The notes beneath the pieces were generated by a model. That model was not told the origin of the DNA and made no database searches. It was given only the letters and a program-made list of their open reading frames with translations. Positions 25,124-34,413 of a DNA stretch of 44,634 nucleotides are shown here, in pieces. This stretch comes from Blastopirellula sp. (GTDB taxonomy: Bacteria > Planctomycetota > Planctomycetia > Pirellulales > Pirellulaceae). The stretch is from NCBI GenBank assembly GCA_002701545.1, contig NZVR01000138.1, positions 41,288 through 85,921 of the forward strand. The letters are read 5' to 3'. How positions within the stretch are numbered: position 1 is the stretch's first letter; each line of letters opens with the position of its first letter. The position numbers and the translations under genes are program-made.

Positions 25124-25420
25124 TTACAAGTTTAATTGCGAAACAGCACTGGCGCGTGCGTTTTGCATTTGGTTCAGGAACTGCATGATACTGAAGGCGG
25201 ATGTCTCACAAAGTAATTGCGTCATCTTGGCATGCAGCTCGTCATCAAGCGACGGCTCGACTTCCTTCATCAGCGCTGCCAGACTCGCCTCCTGCGCTGC
25301 CAACTCGGTCTCATCGATTCGTCCATCCGCCATGGCATCGATAAAAGAAGTCAGCTTCTGGGCGTAATCGTCGATCTTCACTTCGTTGGTATCTTCGTCT
25401 AGCCAACTTTGTCGTGCCAT
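25124..25420 (-). CDS. Small acidic helical protein upstream of the SBP-OmpA gene
   Basis: A 98-residue soluble protein of unknown function. AGGAGA seven bases before ATG 25420 gives a strong start. It is acidic and helical; MADGRIDETELAAQEASL (about residues 31-48) resembles the DG-x-I-x-x-x-E turn of TerB-like or EF-hand-like helices, which is only a resemblance. Its stop lies 82 bases before the binding-protein start, so the two may share a transcript, and it could be a regulator or soluble partner of the transporter. No known family was recognised. Confidence 0.65.
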   Translation of the reverse strand: MARQSWLDEDTNEVKIDDYAQKLTSFIDAMADGRIDETELAAQEASLAALMKEVEPSLDDELHAKMTQLLCETSAFSIMQFLNQMQNARASAVSQLNL

Positions 25421-25521
25421 AACATATCTCCTATCGGTACTTAACTAACCCCTAATGTGACGGGATCTGAGCCCTCTGGCAACAGGCTACCGCCGCATAT
25501 TTGCCTGGAGTCACATATTTC

Positions 25522-25752
25522 TCACGACGACGCATTCGGCGCAAACCCGCCAGCGATCGCCAATCCTAACAGAATCAACATGATCCCCATCAGGCTAAAC
25601 AGCACGCGCGACGCCTGACGCCCCAAACGCGTGTCCAGCCACCGCGCCTTCCGCAATGCGAACCACCAGCTGTAGTTCCCAATGGCTCCCACCAACACGA
25701 TCACGCCTAGGACGGTCGCCACACCGCCGACGAAGAGATCCGGAATGCTCAC
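25522..25752 (-). CDS. Two-helix membrane protein coupled to glpK
   Basis: A 76-residue inner-membrane protein. It has one helix ([20 protein letters not shown]), a short loop with [20 protein letters not shown], and a second helix ([20 protein letters not shown]), ending [11 protein letters not shown] 25752 overlaps the glpK stop (GTGA), so it is translationally coupled to glpK. The layout with an NxxWW-type motif between two helices recalls small proteins sometimes annotated as Imm17; this is a weak impression and not a function claim. A longer frame to 25806 would lie inside glpK. Confidence 0.6.
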   Translation of the reverse strand: MSIPDLFVGGVATVLGVIVLVGAIGNYSWWFALRKARWLDTRLGRQASRVLFSLMGIMLILLGLAIAGGFAPNASS

Positions 25753-27254
25753 TCTGCCCCCTCCGCATCTTCCCAGGCCAACGAGCGACTCACGGCCCGC
25801 TGCCAACGGCGACAGACCCGTTCTCGCTCGGCCGACTCTAACTGCGAGTCAAAACGCCTGTCTTCCGCCCAATTCCTCGCCACGTCGTCTTGATTTTCCC
25901 AGAAGCCGACCGCCAGCCCTGCCAGGTACGCAGCGCCCAGGGCGGTCGTTTCGGCAACCACAGGACGCCGCACCGTCACCCCCAAAAGATCCGCCTGAAA
26001 CTGCATCAAGCGATTATTCACCGACGCGCCGCCATCGACTTTTAACTCCGACAATTCAATTCCTGAGTCCGCTTGCATGGCAGATAGCAAATCGCGTGAT
26101 TGGAATGCCATCGACTCGACAGCAGCCCGCGCGATGTGACCGGCAGTGGTACCTCGCGTGATACCAAAAATCGCACCTCTCGCGTAAGGATCCCAGTGAG
26201 GAGCACCAAGTCCCACGAACCCGGGTACAACGACCACACCGCCGTTGTCTGTCACACTCGCGGCCAATGATTCCACGTCGCTTGAGTGCTCAATCACACC
26301 GAGCCCATCGCGTAACCATTGGACTACTGCACCGGCAACAAAAATAGAACCCTCAAGACAATAGGTGACTTGACCGTCGATACCCCATCCAATCGTCGTC
26401 AATAGTTGATGCTGCGACGGCACCGCTTGGGTCCCGGTATTCAACAACATGAAGCAACCCGTGCCATAGGTATTTTTCGCATTACCTTGTGCAAAACAAG
26501 CTTGACCGAACAACGCCGCCTGCTGATCGCCAGCATTCCCAGCCACCGGAATGGACTCGCCGAACAATGCAGCATCGGTGTGACCCACAACGTGACTGGA
26601 CGGCAACACCTCTGGCAACATCGCTTTGGGGATATCAAGCACGCGGAGAAGCTCATCGTCCCAACTCAATGTATGGATGTTGTACAACATCGTTCGTGAG
26701 GCGTTACTGTAGTCGGTGACATGTCGACTGCCTCCGGTCAAACGCCAGATGAGAAACGAATCCACCGTCCCAAAGAGGATTTCACCTCGTTCCGCCCGTG
26801 CCCGCAAACCGTCAACGGTGTCCAGCAAATGCTTGATCTTCGTACCTGAAAAATACGCGTCGACCACCAACCCCGTCCGACTGCGAATCAAGTCTTCGTG
26901 GCCCTCGGATCGCAAACGTTCGCAGATGGGCGCGGAAATCCGACTTTGCCAGACGATCGCGTTGGCCACCGGTTGACCGGTATCCCGGTCCCACAAGATG
27001 GTTGTTTCGCGCTGGTTCGTCACTCCGATAGCCGCAATCTCACTAGCCGAAACAGACGCGTTGGCCAGTGCTTGTCTGGCCGTGGTCAGCTGGGATTCCC
27101 AAATCATTTCCGGGTCGTGTTCCACATGTCCTGGAGAAGGCAGAATCTGCTCGAACTCCTGCTGCGCGGACGCCACAATGCGACCATCATGGGAAAAAAC
27201 GATACTACGACTCGACGTCGTACCCTGGTCTAACGCGAGAACATATGAAGCCAT
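25749..27254 (-). CDS. glpK: Glycerol kinase
   Basis: A cytoplasmic FGGY kinase of 501 residues, the usual length, making glycerol-3-phosphate from glycerol and ATP. Motifs: [19 protein letters not shown] (phosphate 1), [46 protein letters not shown], and [20 protein letters not shown] with [16 protein letters not shown] in the second FGGY signature. ATG 27254 was chosen because it begins the conserved [13 protein letters not shown]; the open frame to 27302 adds an unrelated head. No glpF or glpD is next to it. A 16-base tandem repeat lies about 115 bases upstream of the start. Confidence 0.95.
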   Translation of the reverse strand: MASYVLALDQGTTSSRSIVFSHDGRIVASAQQEFEQILPSPGHVEHDPEMIWESQLTTARQALANASVSASEIAAIGVTNQRETTILWDRDTGQPVANAIVWQSRISAPICERLRSEGHEDLIRSRTGLVVDAYFSGTKIKHLLDTVDGLRARAERGEILFGTVDSFLIWRLTGGSRHVTDYSNASRTMLYNIHTLSWDDELLRVLDIPKAMLPEVLPSSHVVGHTDAALFGESIPVAGNAGDQQAALFGQACFAQGNAKNTYGTGCFMLLNTGTQAVPSQHQLLTTIGWGIDGQVTYCLEGSIFVAGAVVQWLRDGLGVIEHSSDVESLAASVTDNGGVVVVPGFVGLGAPHWDPYARGAIFGITRGTTAGHIARAAVESMAFQSRDLLSAMQADSGIELSELKVDGGASVNNRLMQFQADLLGVTVRRPVVAETTALGAAYLAGLAVGFWENQDDVARNWAEDRRFDSQLESAERERVCRRWQRAVSRSLAWEDAEGAE

Positions 27255-27368
27255 CAACCCTACCTGTCTCTTGAGGAATCCGTTTGTGCGAGTATCTCGC
27301 AACTGGTCGGTGGATTCAAGTTACTCACCAACTATGTGGCCCACCGCGTGCATGCATCCACTCGCCCG

Positions 27369-27432
27369 ACACTCACCTATCGCGACACTCACCTATCGCG
27401 ACACTCACCTATCGCGACACTCACCTATCGCA
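27369..27432. repeat. Four tandem copies of a 16-base repeat upstream of glpK
   Basis: The unit ACACTCACCTATCGCG is repeated head to tail at 27369, 27385, 27401 and 27417; the last copy ends in A instead of G. Unit length is not a multiple of three, so it does not code a peptide repeat. It lies in the 457-base gap 27255-27711 between divergent glpK and the TPR gene; I see no other feature in that gap. Confidence 0.93.
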
Positions 27433-27711
27433 ATCGGCGGTGCGCTGCGATGCGGACATCAGGAAACCCCCGCAGCCCGGTAGTTGCCATGCGTCATCCT
27501 GCTGGCGCGGCAACAACCGACTGTCTACTGACCCTGCTCTGGGGGTGATAGCACACCGCAAAGAAGCCGGTTAGGTAAAGCTTGACGGCCATTCACGGCA
27601 ATCCATCATCGATGCATTGTGGCCACTTCCAATTACAATTACACTCGAATGATAGAGACAGCAAAGATCGAAAACGCCCACTGACGACCACCTTATCGGA
27701 AAGCGACTCCT

Positions 27712-28374
27712 GTGGAAGGATCAGGCGAACGACGCCCGCATATCGAACGACTCTTTCAGAGGTTTCTGAACGACGAGCAATCGGCCAAGTTCATTCACGG
27801 CGTCGCTCAACAATACACCTACGCGTCGTTATCCCGATTAGCTACCTGCGGTTCGCGGCTCACACGACGCGGGGCCGTCCTGGCGATTGGATTCTTGTCC
27901 GGTTTCGAGGCGAACGACGTCCTGGGTGCACGCATGCGTGATTCGGATCGTGGCGTGCGACTACTCGCTGAAACTGGCCTGCGCGAAATCTGGCTTCGTG
28001 ACGGAAACGAAGCGCAACGACATCAAATTCGCAAGATCGTCCGCCTCAACACGGCAGGTGAGTTCGACGAAGCATCTCAACTGGCAAGTCAACTGATCTC
28101 TGATGCCCCACGGTTTGCCGAAGCTTGGAATCAGCGGGGTATCGCACGATTCAACTTGCAACAATATCGGCAGTCCGTTTCCGACTGCCGTCAAACGCTG
28201 CGACTCAATCCATATCACTTTGCCGCAGCGGTCGGCATGGCACATGGCTACATCGAATTGAACGATGCAGCGGCGGCACTGGAAAGTCTGCAATTGGCTT
28301 TACAAGTCAATCCCGAGCTGGAGCAAGTACGCATCCAGGAATCTCGGTTACGCAAGGCGCTTGAGCAGCGCTAG
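27712..28374 (+). CDS. TPR-repeat protein
   Basis: A 220-residue soluble protein without signal peptide. The N-terminal half has a helical region (HIERLFQRFLNDEQSAKFIH, then RRGAVLAIGFLSGFEANDVL) that looks like HEAT-type pairs; the C-terminal half holds TPR units: AEAWNQRGIARFNLQQYRQS, VSDCRQTLRLNPYHFAAAVG and DAAAALESLQLALQVNPELE. GTG 27712 is the start; GGAAAG lies about ten bases upstream. It probably acts as a protein-binding scaffold; no partner can be named. It converges on asnB with an inverted repeat between them. Confidence 0.75.
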   Translation: MEGSGERRPHIERLFQRFLNDEQSAKFIHGVAQQYTYASLSRLATCGSRLTRRGAVLAIGFLSGFEANDVLGARMRDSDRGVRLLAETGLREIWLRDGNEAQRHQIRKIVRLNTAGEFDEASQLASQLISDAPRFAEAWNQRGIARFNLQQYRQSVSDCRQTLRLNPYHFAAAVGMAHGYIELNDAAAALESLQLALQVNPELEQVRIQESRLRKALEQR

Positions 28375-28389
28375 ACCCGTAGGCACACG

Positions 28390-28409
28390 TCTGGCCAGTG
28401 CCGGCCAGA
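28390..28409. terminator. Hairpin between converging TPR and asnB genes
   Basis: TCTGGCC at 28390-28396 and GGCCAGA at 28403-28409 form a perfect 7-base stem with a 6-base loop. It lies 16 bases after the TPR stop. There is no T-run on either side, so termination function is uncertain; it may stop or stabilise both transcripts. Confidence 0.35.
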
Positions 28410-28483
28410 GGAATTCGCCAAACCCATCCGCAGCATCACGACTGCGTACCGGCAGCCATGAGCTTGCCCCGCCAACGGCCGCG

Positions 28484-30397
28484 CTAAGCTAACCACTCGC
28501 GCAACCACAGTTCCAAGATGACCAATGACCACAATCTGTAAGCGTGGTCGAAGGTGTTGGATTGGTGTTCCGCAAGCAAATGCTCGACGTATTCTCGGCG
28601 GAAATAGTCACGTTCCCCTGCCGTATCGTCCAGCAGGACATCGTGGGCCAACTCCTTCAATTCATGACGAAACCAATGGTCTATGGGGACACCAAATCCC
28701 ATTTTCTTGCGGTTCCAGATTTCCTTTGGCAAGAGTTCCCCAAACGCTCGCTGCAAAATCCGCTTGCCTCTTCCCCAGCGATACTTGTACCGCAGAGGCA
28801 ACGCAGCTGCGAACTCGACTACCCGATGATCCAAAAACGGCTGTCGACATTCGAGTGAATGCGCCATCGACGCTCGATCCACTTTCTGGTTCAAATCGCA
28901 CGTCAGGTAAGTCGTCAAATCCGCCAGAGAAATCGCCGTCACCGAGTCTCGATGCCGCGCACGCTTCCAAGCGCCCTGCAAGAAGTCAAAGGGATCAGAG
29001 CTGGGGAGTTGTTCGACAAAGGCATCAGAATAGAGGTCAGCGCGGCGCTGTTCATTAAAAATGCTAATCCAATCTGCATAGCGCCGCAGCGGCGAAGCGG
29101 CCAGCGATTGACTGAAGCGTTTGAATTGACGGCGGCGCGATTTCTGGCGCGCCGGCGCACTCAGTTTCTGCCAGAAGGAGGCTGCCAAGAGCGAACGCAC
29201 TGGTCCCAGTCGATCGATTTTTTCAGCCAGCGCCACCGCACGATACCGCGGGTATCCCGCGAATAATTCGTCACCCCCGTCTCCAGTCAACGATACGGTC
29301 ACATGCTCACGGGTCAGCTGGGAAACATACCAGGTCGGAATCGCCGAGCTATCCGCAAACGGCTCATCAAAATGCCAGATCAACTTGGGCAAGATATCGA
29401 CCGCGTCGGGCGTCACCTGGAACTCGTGATGATCCGTCCCAAGATGCTCAGCAACTTGACGGGCGAATTTGGTCTCGTCGTATTCAGCGACTGGAAACCC
29501 GATCGAAAACGTCTTGATCGGCTCCTCGGAATACTCCTGCATGATCGCAGTCACCAATGACGAATCCACACCGCCAGAGAGAAACGCCCCCAGAGGCACG
29601 TCGCTGCGCATCCGCAGTTGAATGGACGATCGCAACATCTCCCGCAGTTGCTCAACCGCTTGCGTTTCGCTCGTGGAACTCTCCGCGTTGAAATCTGGCG
29701 ACCAGTACGAACTGACCTCCAGTTGGCCATCCTGAAATACAGCGCGGTGCCCGGGTGGTAGTTTACGAAACCCCCGCAAGATCGTGTTCGGGTAGGGCAC
29801 GTATTGGTAGGTCAAGTACTCGTCAATCGCACTTGGGTCCACCTCGCGCGGGACTCCCGGTACCTCCAGCAAGCTTTTCAACTCGCTGGCAAACATTAAG
29901 CGCTCGCCCTCCATGCGATACACCAACGGCTTCTGCCCCAAACGATCGCGCCCCAGCACGAGTCGCCTGCGTTTAGCATCCCAGATCGCAACCGCAAACA
30001 TCCCGTTGAGATGCGTGAACAGTTCGGGACCCTCGTCCTCGTACAGGTGGACGATGCACTCAGTATCCGACTCAGATCGAAAGACATGCCCGGCACCCTG
30101 GAGTCGCCTGCGCAACGACGGGTAGTTGTAGATCTCACCGTTGAAGACCACCCAGATCGAGCCATCTTCATTGGTCATCGGCTGTTGACCGCCCTCTAAG
30201 TCGATAATGGACAGACGGCGAAAACCTAAAGCAACCCCTGGGATGGCATCATAGGGCGGACGGGTTTGAAACTCGCAGCCGTAACTGCCCTCATCGTCAG
30301 GCCCTCGATGGCGCAACGCAGCGGTCATCCGCGCGAGCGTCTCTGTTGAAATAGCCTGGGCCGGATCAGTCCAGATCGCGCCGGTGATGCCGCACAT
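28484..30397 (-). CDS. asnB: Asparagine synthase (glutamine-hydrolysing)
   Basis: A 637-residue two-domain enzyme. The class II glutamine amidotransferase domain begins MCGITGAIW, with Cys2 as nucleophile, then LRHRGPDDEG, FRRLSIIDLEGGQQPM and FNGEIYNY. The synthetase domain has the PP-loop LSGGVDSSLVTAIM, SLTGDGGDELFAGYPRY, and RASMAHSLECRQPFLDHR. This is the AsnB type, making asparagine from aspartate, glutamine and ATP, though long members of the family also amidate sugars or peptides in polysaccharide clusters, and no such cluster is visible here. ATG 30397 is fixed by the need for Cys2. The sigma factor gene lies 218 bases upstream on the same strand behind a terminator. Confidence 0.9.
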   Translation of the reverse strand: MCGITGAIWTDPAQAISTETLARMTAALRHRGPDDEGSYGCEFQTRPPYDAIPGVALGFRRLSIIDLEGGQQPMTNEDGSIWVVFNGEIYNYPSLRRRLQGAGHVFRSESDTECIVHLYEDEGPELFTHLNGMFAVAIWDAKRRRLVLGRDRLGQKPLVYRMEGERLMFASELKSLLEVPGVPREVDPSAIDEYLTYQYVPYPNTILRGFRKLPPGHRAVFQDGQLEVSSYWSPDFNAESSTSETQAVEQLREMLRSSIQLRMRSDVPLGAFLSGGVDSSLVTAIMQEYSEEPIKTFSIGFPVAEYDETKFARQVAEHLGTDHHEFQVTPDAVDILPKLIWHFDEPFADSSAIPTWYVSQLTREHVTVSLTGDGGDELFAGYPRYRAVALAEKIDRLGPVRSLLAASFWQKLSAPARQKSRRRQFKRFSQSLAASPLRRYADWISIFNEQRRADLYSDAFVEQLPSSDPFDFLQGAWKRARHRDSVTAISLADLTTYLTCDLNQKVDRASMAHSLECRQPFLDHRVVEFAAALPLRYKYRWGRGKRILQRAFGELLPKEIWNRKKMGFGVPIDHWFRHELKELAHDVLLDDTAGERDYFRREYVEHLLAEHQSNTFDHAYRLWSLVILELWLREWLA

Positions 30398-30545
30398 AAA
30401 ATTACAATCTTGCAGATACGAACGAGTCGTGTGCGGGATGTTATACCGCCACCCACGTCTCTTTGCTTAACGGATCCATGATAGCAGGAATCCAGCCAGC
30501 GCCCCCGCAAAACCTGTCACCGGTAGCATTTGCGAGCGAGAGCAC

Positions 30546-30577
30546 AAAAAAACCTCCGGGAGCAAACTCCCGGAGGT
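30546..30577 (-). terminator. Rho-independent terminator of the sigma factor gene
   Basis: On the minus strand an 11-base GC-rich stem (30577-30567 and 30562-30552) with a four-base loop (30566-30563) runs into seven T (complement of A 30546-30552). It begins about 40 bases after the sigma factor stop. The gap 30398-30615 holds nothing else I can identify. Confidence 0.92.
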
Positions 30578-30615
30578 GCTGTTTCGCTGACGAAACGTTC
30601 GGAGCTGGGTCTTAT

Positions 30616-32184
30616 CTAATCAAGGAACCCAACCAACTCTTGACTGCGACTTGGTTGCTGCAGTTTCCGGACAGCCTTCGCTTCGATCTGCCGAATCCGC
30701 TCGCGGGTCACCTTGAAGATGTGACCCACTTCTTCCAGCGTGTAGCTGTAGCCGTCACCAAGACCATATCGCAACTTGATGATCTCGCGTTCTCGATAAC
30801 TCAATGTCTTCAACACCGCGTTAATGCGATTGCGCAACATCTCTTGCGAAGCGCCAATTGCCGGGCTTTCCGCCGCCCCATCGGGGAGCAGGTCACCAAA
30901 CTGACTGTCTTCGCTGTTGCCAACCGGTCGGTCCAAGCTGATCGGATAACGACTCATCGCCAACACGCGTCGCGATTCATCGACGGTCGTCTCGGCGCGC
31001 CGTGCTACCTCTTCCAGCGTCGGCTCGCGGCCCAGTTCTTGCAGCAGTTGTCGCGAGACATTCCGCACCCGTGACATGGTTTCCACCATGTGCACCGGAA
31101 TACGGATCGTGCGGCTTTGATCCGCCACCGCCCGCGTGATCGCTTGGCGAATCCACCAAGTGGCGTACGTGCAGAATTTGAAACCGCGTCGATACTCGAA
31201 CTTGTCCACTGCCCGCATCAACCCGGCGTTGCCTTCCTGGATCAGGTCCAGAAAACTGAGGCCGCGGTTACGATACTTCTTGGCAATCGAGACCACCAAA
31301 CGCAAGTTACCCTCGGACAACTCACGCTTCGCTTGCTGGTACTCCGAGTAGACCACCTTGAGCTCATTTACACGATTCCTCAAGCTCTTGGGAGTCTCCT
31401 GCAAGACCATCAAGATCCGGCGATACTCCGTCTGCAGCGGCTTGCGCTCGGCGACCGGTCGCTTCTCTTTCTTCATCGCCGCAATCCGCGTTTGCAGATC
31501 TTCAACACGACGACAGAAGTCTTCCAACGTGCCAATCATTGACTCAATGCGCTGAGTTCGCAGACCCAGTTCTTCGACGAGTCGCACTGTCCGTCGTCGA
31601 CGTCGGGCCAAGCGTGTCCAGGCAAGACGGCGCTGACCCTTAGGCTTCGACTTGGAAAGTGCCAAGCGGTAGTCCCGGCGATTTCGCTTGAGCAAAATGT
31701 CGAGCGTTCGCAAGTTATGGGGAAACCGACCCAGGATCTGTTCTTTCTCCAGCCGGTCGGTGACCGAAACCTGAACCGTTCGATCGAAGGGCAGTTCTCC
31801 CGAGTGAACCCGCTTGAGAATCTTATAGGCGTTCTGAATTACGTAATCGCACTCAAGCAGTTTCGTACGAAACTGACGCCGTCTGATCTCAATCCGCTTC
31901 GCCAGGTAAATCTCTTCCTGGCGAGTCAGCAATGGAATCTCACCCATTTGAGTCAGGTACATACGGACAGGGTCGTCCGACCACGACTCGTTCTCATCAA
32001 CCAAAAACTCTTCTTCGTCGGTCTCTTTGGCCTTGGCGTCGGTTTCCCGCGTAATGCCTATATTATTACCTTCTTCGCTCTCTTCATTTGCCTCAGCGGC
32101 GATAGGCAACTTGGCAAACGTATCCTCCTCGTCAGTAGCTCGTGGTCGGTCACTCTCGAAATCATCGATCAGTGTGTCGTACAA
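30616..32184 (-). CDS. rpoD: RNA polymerase sigma factor, RpoD/SigA type
   Basis: A 522-residue primary-type sigma-70 factor. An acidic N-terminus replaces a recognisable region 1.1. Region 1.2 is [20 protein letters not shown]; a basic non-conserved helical insert follows ([20 protein letters not shown]), then region 2 ([56 protein letters not shown]) with the -10 reading residues, region 3, and region 4 ([37 protein letters not shown]) for the -35 element. It is probably the housekeeping sigma factor. The start is TTG 32184 with GGAG nine bases upstream; no ATG is close. A strong terminator follows at 30546-30577. Confidence 0.93.
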   Translation of the reverse strand: MYDTLIDDFESDRPRATDEEDTFAKLPIAAEANEESEEGNNIGITRETDAKAKETDEEEFLVDENESWSDDPVRMYLTQMGEIPLLTRQEEIYLAKRIEIRRRQFRTKLLECDYVIQNAYKILKRVHSGELPFDRTVQVSVTDRLEKEQILGRFPHNLRTLDILLKRNRRDYRLALSKSKPKGQRRLAWTRLARRRRRTVRLVEELGLRTQRIESMIGTLEDFCRRVEDLQTRIAAMKKEKRPVAERKPLQTEYRRILMVLQETPKSLRNRVNELKVVYSEYQQAKRELSEGNLRLVVSIAKKYRNRGLSFLDLIQEGNAGLMRAVDKFEYRRGFKFCTYATWWIRQAITRAVADQSRTIRIPVHMVETMSRVRNVSRQLLQELGREPTLEEVARRAETTVDESRRVLAMSRYPISLDRPVGNSEDSQFGDLLPDGAAESPAIGASQEMLRNRINAVLKTLSYREREIIKLRYGLGDGYSYTLEEVGHIFKVTRERIRQIEAKAVRKLQQPSRSQELVGFLD

Positions 32185-32231
32185 GGGATCGTACTCCTAC
32201 ACCCAGGAAATAAACTTACTCAAACCCGTTG

Positions 32232-32259
32232 TTTATAATTTGTGGTCAGTCTTGACCAC
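32232..32259 (-). promoter_or_regulatory. Inverted repeat beside a TATAAA box upstream of the sigma factor gene
   Basis: GTGGTCA (32242-32248) and TGACCAC (32253-32259) form a perfect inverted repeat with four bases between. On the minus strand it lies just upstream of TATAAA (32237-32232), a -10-like hexamer about 50 bases before the TTG start of rpoD. A good -35 box is not visible, so the repeat could be an activator or repressor site. This is a candidate only. Confidence 0.4.
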
Positions 32260-32531
32260 TCGCCTCGCAAGACGAGCCTATTCTCAATTCGCGTTGTCAA
32301 CCGTGACTGCACCGCTTGCACATGCGGTCCCATTCAGGCGTCTGCCGAATCGGTAGGATCACAAATTGTACCACCCACAGTATGACTGTCTCTCGCGTGA
32401 AGATATTTGGAAGGAGATTGCGGTGAGGTCGAGTTTATCGTTGTTCGAAAGTTTCTCGATTCCGCAATCCAATCCTGAGGTACCGCATGTGCGGTCGTGA
32501 CGCAGACGACAAATCAATGTGTTTCGGTAGG

Positions 32532-32574
32532 GGTGACATGGGTGGGGTGGATCACCAGTGTCCAACATGTCACC
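32532..32574. repeat. Nine-base inverted repeat in the rpoD-SDR intergenic region
   Basis: GGTGACATG (32532-32540) is mirrored exactly by CATGTCACC (32566-32574), 25 bases apart, with a smaller GGTG/CACC pair inside. It lies in the 553-base gap 32185-32737 between divergent rpoD and SDR genes. No T-run follows. It could be a leader structure or protein site for the SDR gene. Nothing else clear is seen in this gap apart from the repeat at 32242-32259. Confidence 0.45.
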
Positions 32575-32737
32575 GAACTTACACGACAGCTCCTGCTCTC
32601 GTAGTTGGTGCTGTAAGCGTATAAATTGTAACTACCCCGCACTTTAGGTCTAGGGTCAAATCTGCAGAGATGCGCGAATTGAACGATGTCGTTTGCTTCT
32701 CGATCACCTCACACTCCTTGGGGAATCACACAAGACA

Positions 32738-33532
32738 ATGGTAGATAAAGACTTAACCGGAAAAACCGCAATTGTCACCGGAGCCAGCAAAGGTATCGGC
32801 AAAGCCGCCGCCATCCGTTTGGGACAAGCAGGCGCCCGTGTCGTCGTGAACTTTCATCGTGATGCCGATGGTGCGGAACAGGCGGTCGCTGCCATCCAGG
32901 CGGCCGGCTCGAATGCCATCGCCCATCAGGCGGATGTATCCGATTCGGCGGCCGTGGCCGAGATGGTAGCCCGAGCGACGGAAGTCTTTGGCCCCGTAGA
33001 CATTGCCGTCAGCAACGCCGTTTACAGCGATCGCGAACCGTTTTACGAGGCGGATTTGGCGGGTTTTCGTCGGACGGTGGATGTCACCATGTGGGGAGCC
33101 TTTCATTTACTTCACGCCGCCACGCAAAACATGATCGCTCACAAGACTGCCGGAGCGATCGTCCTGGTCAGTTCACCCCACGCATTCATCGCCGCTCCGC
33201 GATCCATGGCCTACAACATGTCCAAAGCCGCCTTGGAACACATGGCCAAAACGGCGGCCATTGAGCTCGCGGAACATCGCATTCGGGTCAACATCCTGCA
33301 ACCTGGCTGGACCGACACGCCTGGCGAACGCAAATTCGCCGACGACGAGACGCTCCAACGTGCTGGCAGCAAGATTCCGCTTGGTCGACTGGGAACCGCT
33401 GACGAAATGGCCGAAAATGTGTACTACCTGTGCCACCCCAAAAACGACTACATGACAGGGGCCACCCTGCTCATTGATGGTGGTATCAGCTTGCCTTGGT
33501 GGGCATCACGCGGATCCGCGGCGCCCGATTAG
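32738..33532 (+). CDS. SDR-family oxidoreductase
   Basis: A 264-residue short-chain dehydrogenase/reductase. The cofactor motif is TGASKGIGKAAAIRLG; the active site is S in LVSSPHAF and YNMSK (Y-x-x-x-K), followed by RVNILQPGWTDTPGE and the C-terminal MTGATLLIDGG. The usual NNAG after strand 4 is altered to SNAV. FHRDAD after strand 2 hints at NADPH over NADH, weakly. The substrate is unknown; glucose-1-dehydrogenase-like proteins have this layout. ATG 32738 was preferred over TTG 32693 because it begins directly with the SDR core (VDKDLTGKTAIVTG). Confidence 0.88.
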   Translation: MVDKDLTGKTAIVTGASKGIGKAAAIRLGQAGARVVVNFHRDADGAEQAVAAIQAAGSNAIAHQADVSDSAAVAEMVARATEVFGPVDIAVSNAVYSDREPFYEADLAGFRRTVDVTMWGAFHLLHAATQNMIAHKTAGAIVLVSSPHAFIAAPRSMAYNMSKAALEHMAKTAAIELAEHRIRVNILQPGWTDTPGERKFADDETLQRAGSKIPLGRLGTADEMAENVYYLCHPKNDYMTGATLLIDGGISLPWWASRGSAAPD

Positions 33533-33613
33533 CGCACCAGGAGATATGTCGCGCGAACAACCGGTGCCCCGATTGCGAATATAATGGGTTCACCTGTCCC
33601 ACACCCACACTAG

Positions 33614-34171
33614 ATGCGATCGATGCCCAAACACCTTCTTCCCTGCCAGTGTGGCGAGCAAATTGCGATTGATGTCGGCCAAGCCGGGCAGCTGCTCAAC
33701 TGCCCCTGCGGCCTCACCGTCGAGGCTCCTGGCATGCGCGATATCCGGGCGCTACCCACCGCAGAAAATGACGTCACGGACCGTCCCGAGACCAAACAGG
33801 CGTGGTCGCAAGTCCAAGGCTTATTGTTCACTGCTGGCCTGATCATCTTCGTCGGGTCCCTGGCAGGTTTGGGCTACTGTGGTTACTCCTACAGTCAGCT
33901 TGATCTGTCTTACGATGAACGGGCTGACGTGGAACTGAAACAAGCAAGCGTAGAGACAGCCTCACTGGAGGCTTTGCACGCCGAATGGAAAATCGCGCGC
34001 GATTTCGGATTGGTGCCGGTCGCCACGCCCCAACACATCCGCAACCAGAAAACCGCCTCCCGTTTGACTCGCTACATGGTTGGCACTGGTCTTGGCGCGC
34101 TGGCAGGTCTGATTTGCATCGTGATCGCTTGCCGGCCACCCGCCGCGTTGATTAACGCATCCTCGAATTGA
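33614..34171 (+). CDS. Zinc-ribbon membrane protein
   Basis: A 185-residue protein with an N-terminal knuckle HLLPCQCGEQIAIDVGQAGQ followed by LLNCPCGLTVEAP (CxC and CxC pairs), a pattern common at the start of planctomycete membrane proteins and likely to bind zinc. Then come two helices, LLFTAGLIIFVGSLAGLGYC and VGTGLGALAGLICIVIACRP, with a charged segment of about 65 residues between them that would lie on one side of the membrane. ATG 33614 or ATG 33623 are possible starts. No function is known; it stands between the SDR and amidohydrolase genes. Confidence 0.72.
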   Translation: MRSMPKHLLPCQCGEQIAIDVGQAGQLLNCPCGLTVEAPGMRDIRALPTAENDVTDRPETKQAWSQVQGLLFTAGLIIFVGSLAGLGYCGYSYSQLDLSYDERADVELKQASVETASLEALHAEWKIARDFGLVPVATPQHIRNQKTASRLTRYMVGTGLGALAGLICIVIACRPPAALINASSN

Positions 34172-34413
34172 CACCACCATACGACACGCCGCCCCGACGG
34201 AAAATAACGGCACGTGCGGAACATGACCGGGGTCACCAGAGACAACCTTGGACATCGCCAAAGCCGACTGGCTGATCGTAAACGCCCGCAGCAGCGACTG
34301 CCGTCCAGAGCCAAACTTGCCCATGCTCATCTGCTTTCAACGTCGTCCCGGACGTGTTATTCTTCGTCCAATATCCGGTATCAATACTTCTAGCAACAAA
34401 TCAACATAGTCTC

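Noticed and set aside
25522-25806. Call of an Imm17-type immunity protein
   Set aside because: Only a loose resemblance in helix layout; no toxin gene is nearby and the gene is coupled to glpK.
27369-27432. CRISPR array
   Set aside because: The units are 16 bases, directly adjacent without spacers, and no cas genes are near.
27284-27574. Open frame of 96 codons on + across the tandem repeat
   Set aside because: The 16-base repeat shifts frame in each copy, the composition is not protein-like and no ribosome site is present.
30463-31074. Plus-strand open frame of 203 codons opposite rpoD
   Set aside because: It overlaps the rpoD terminator and conserved region 4; it is a shadow of the real gene.
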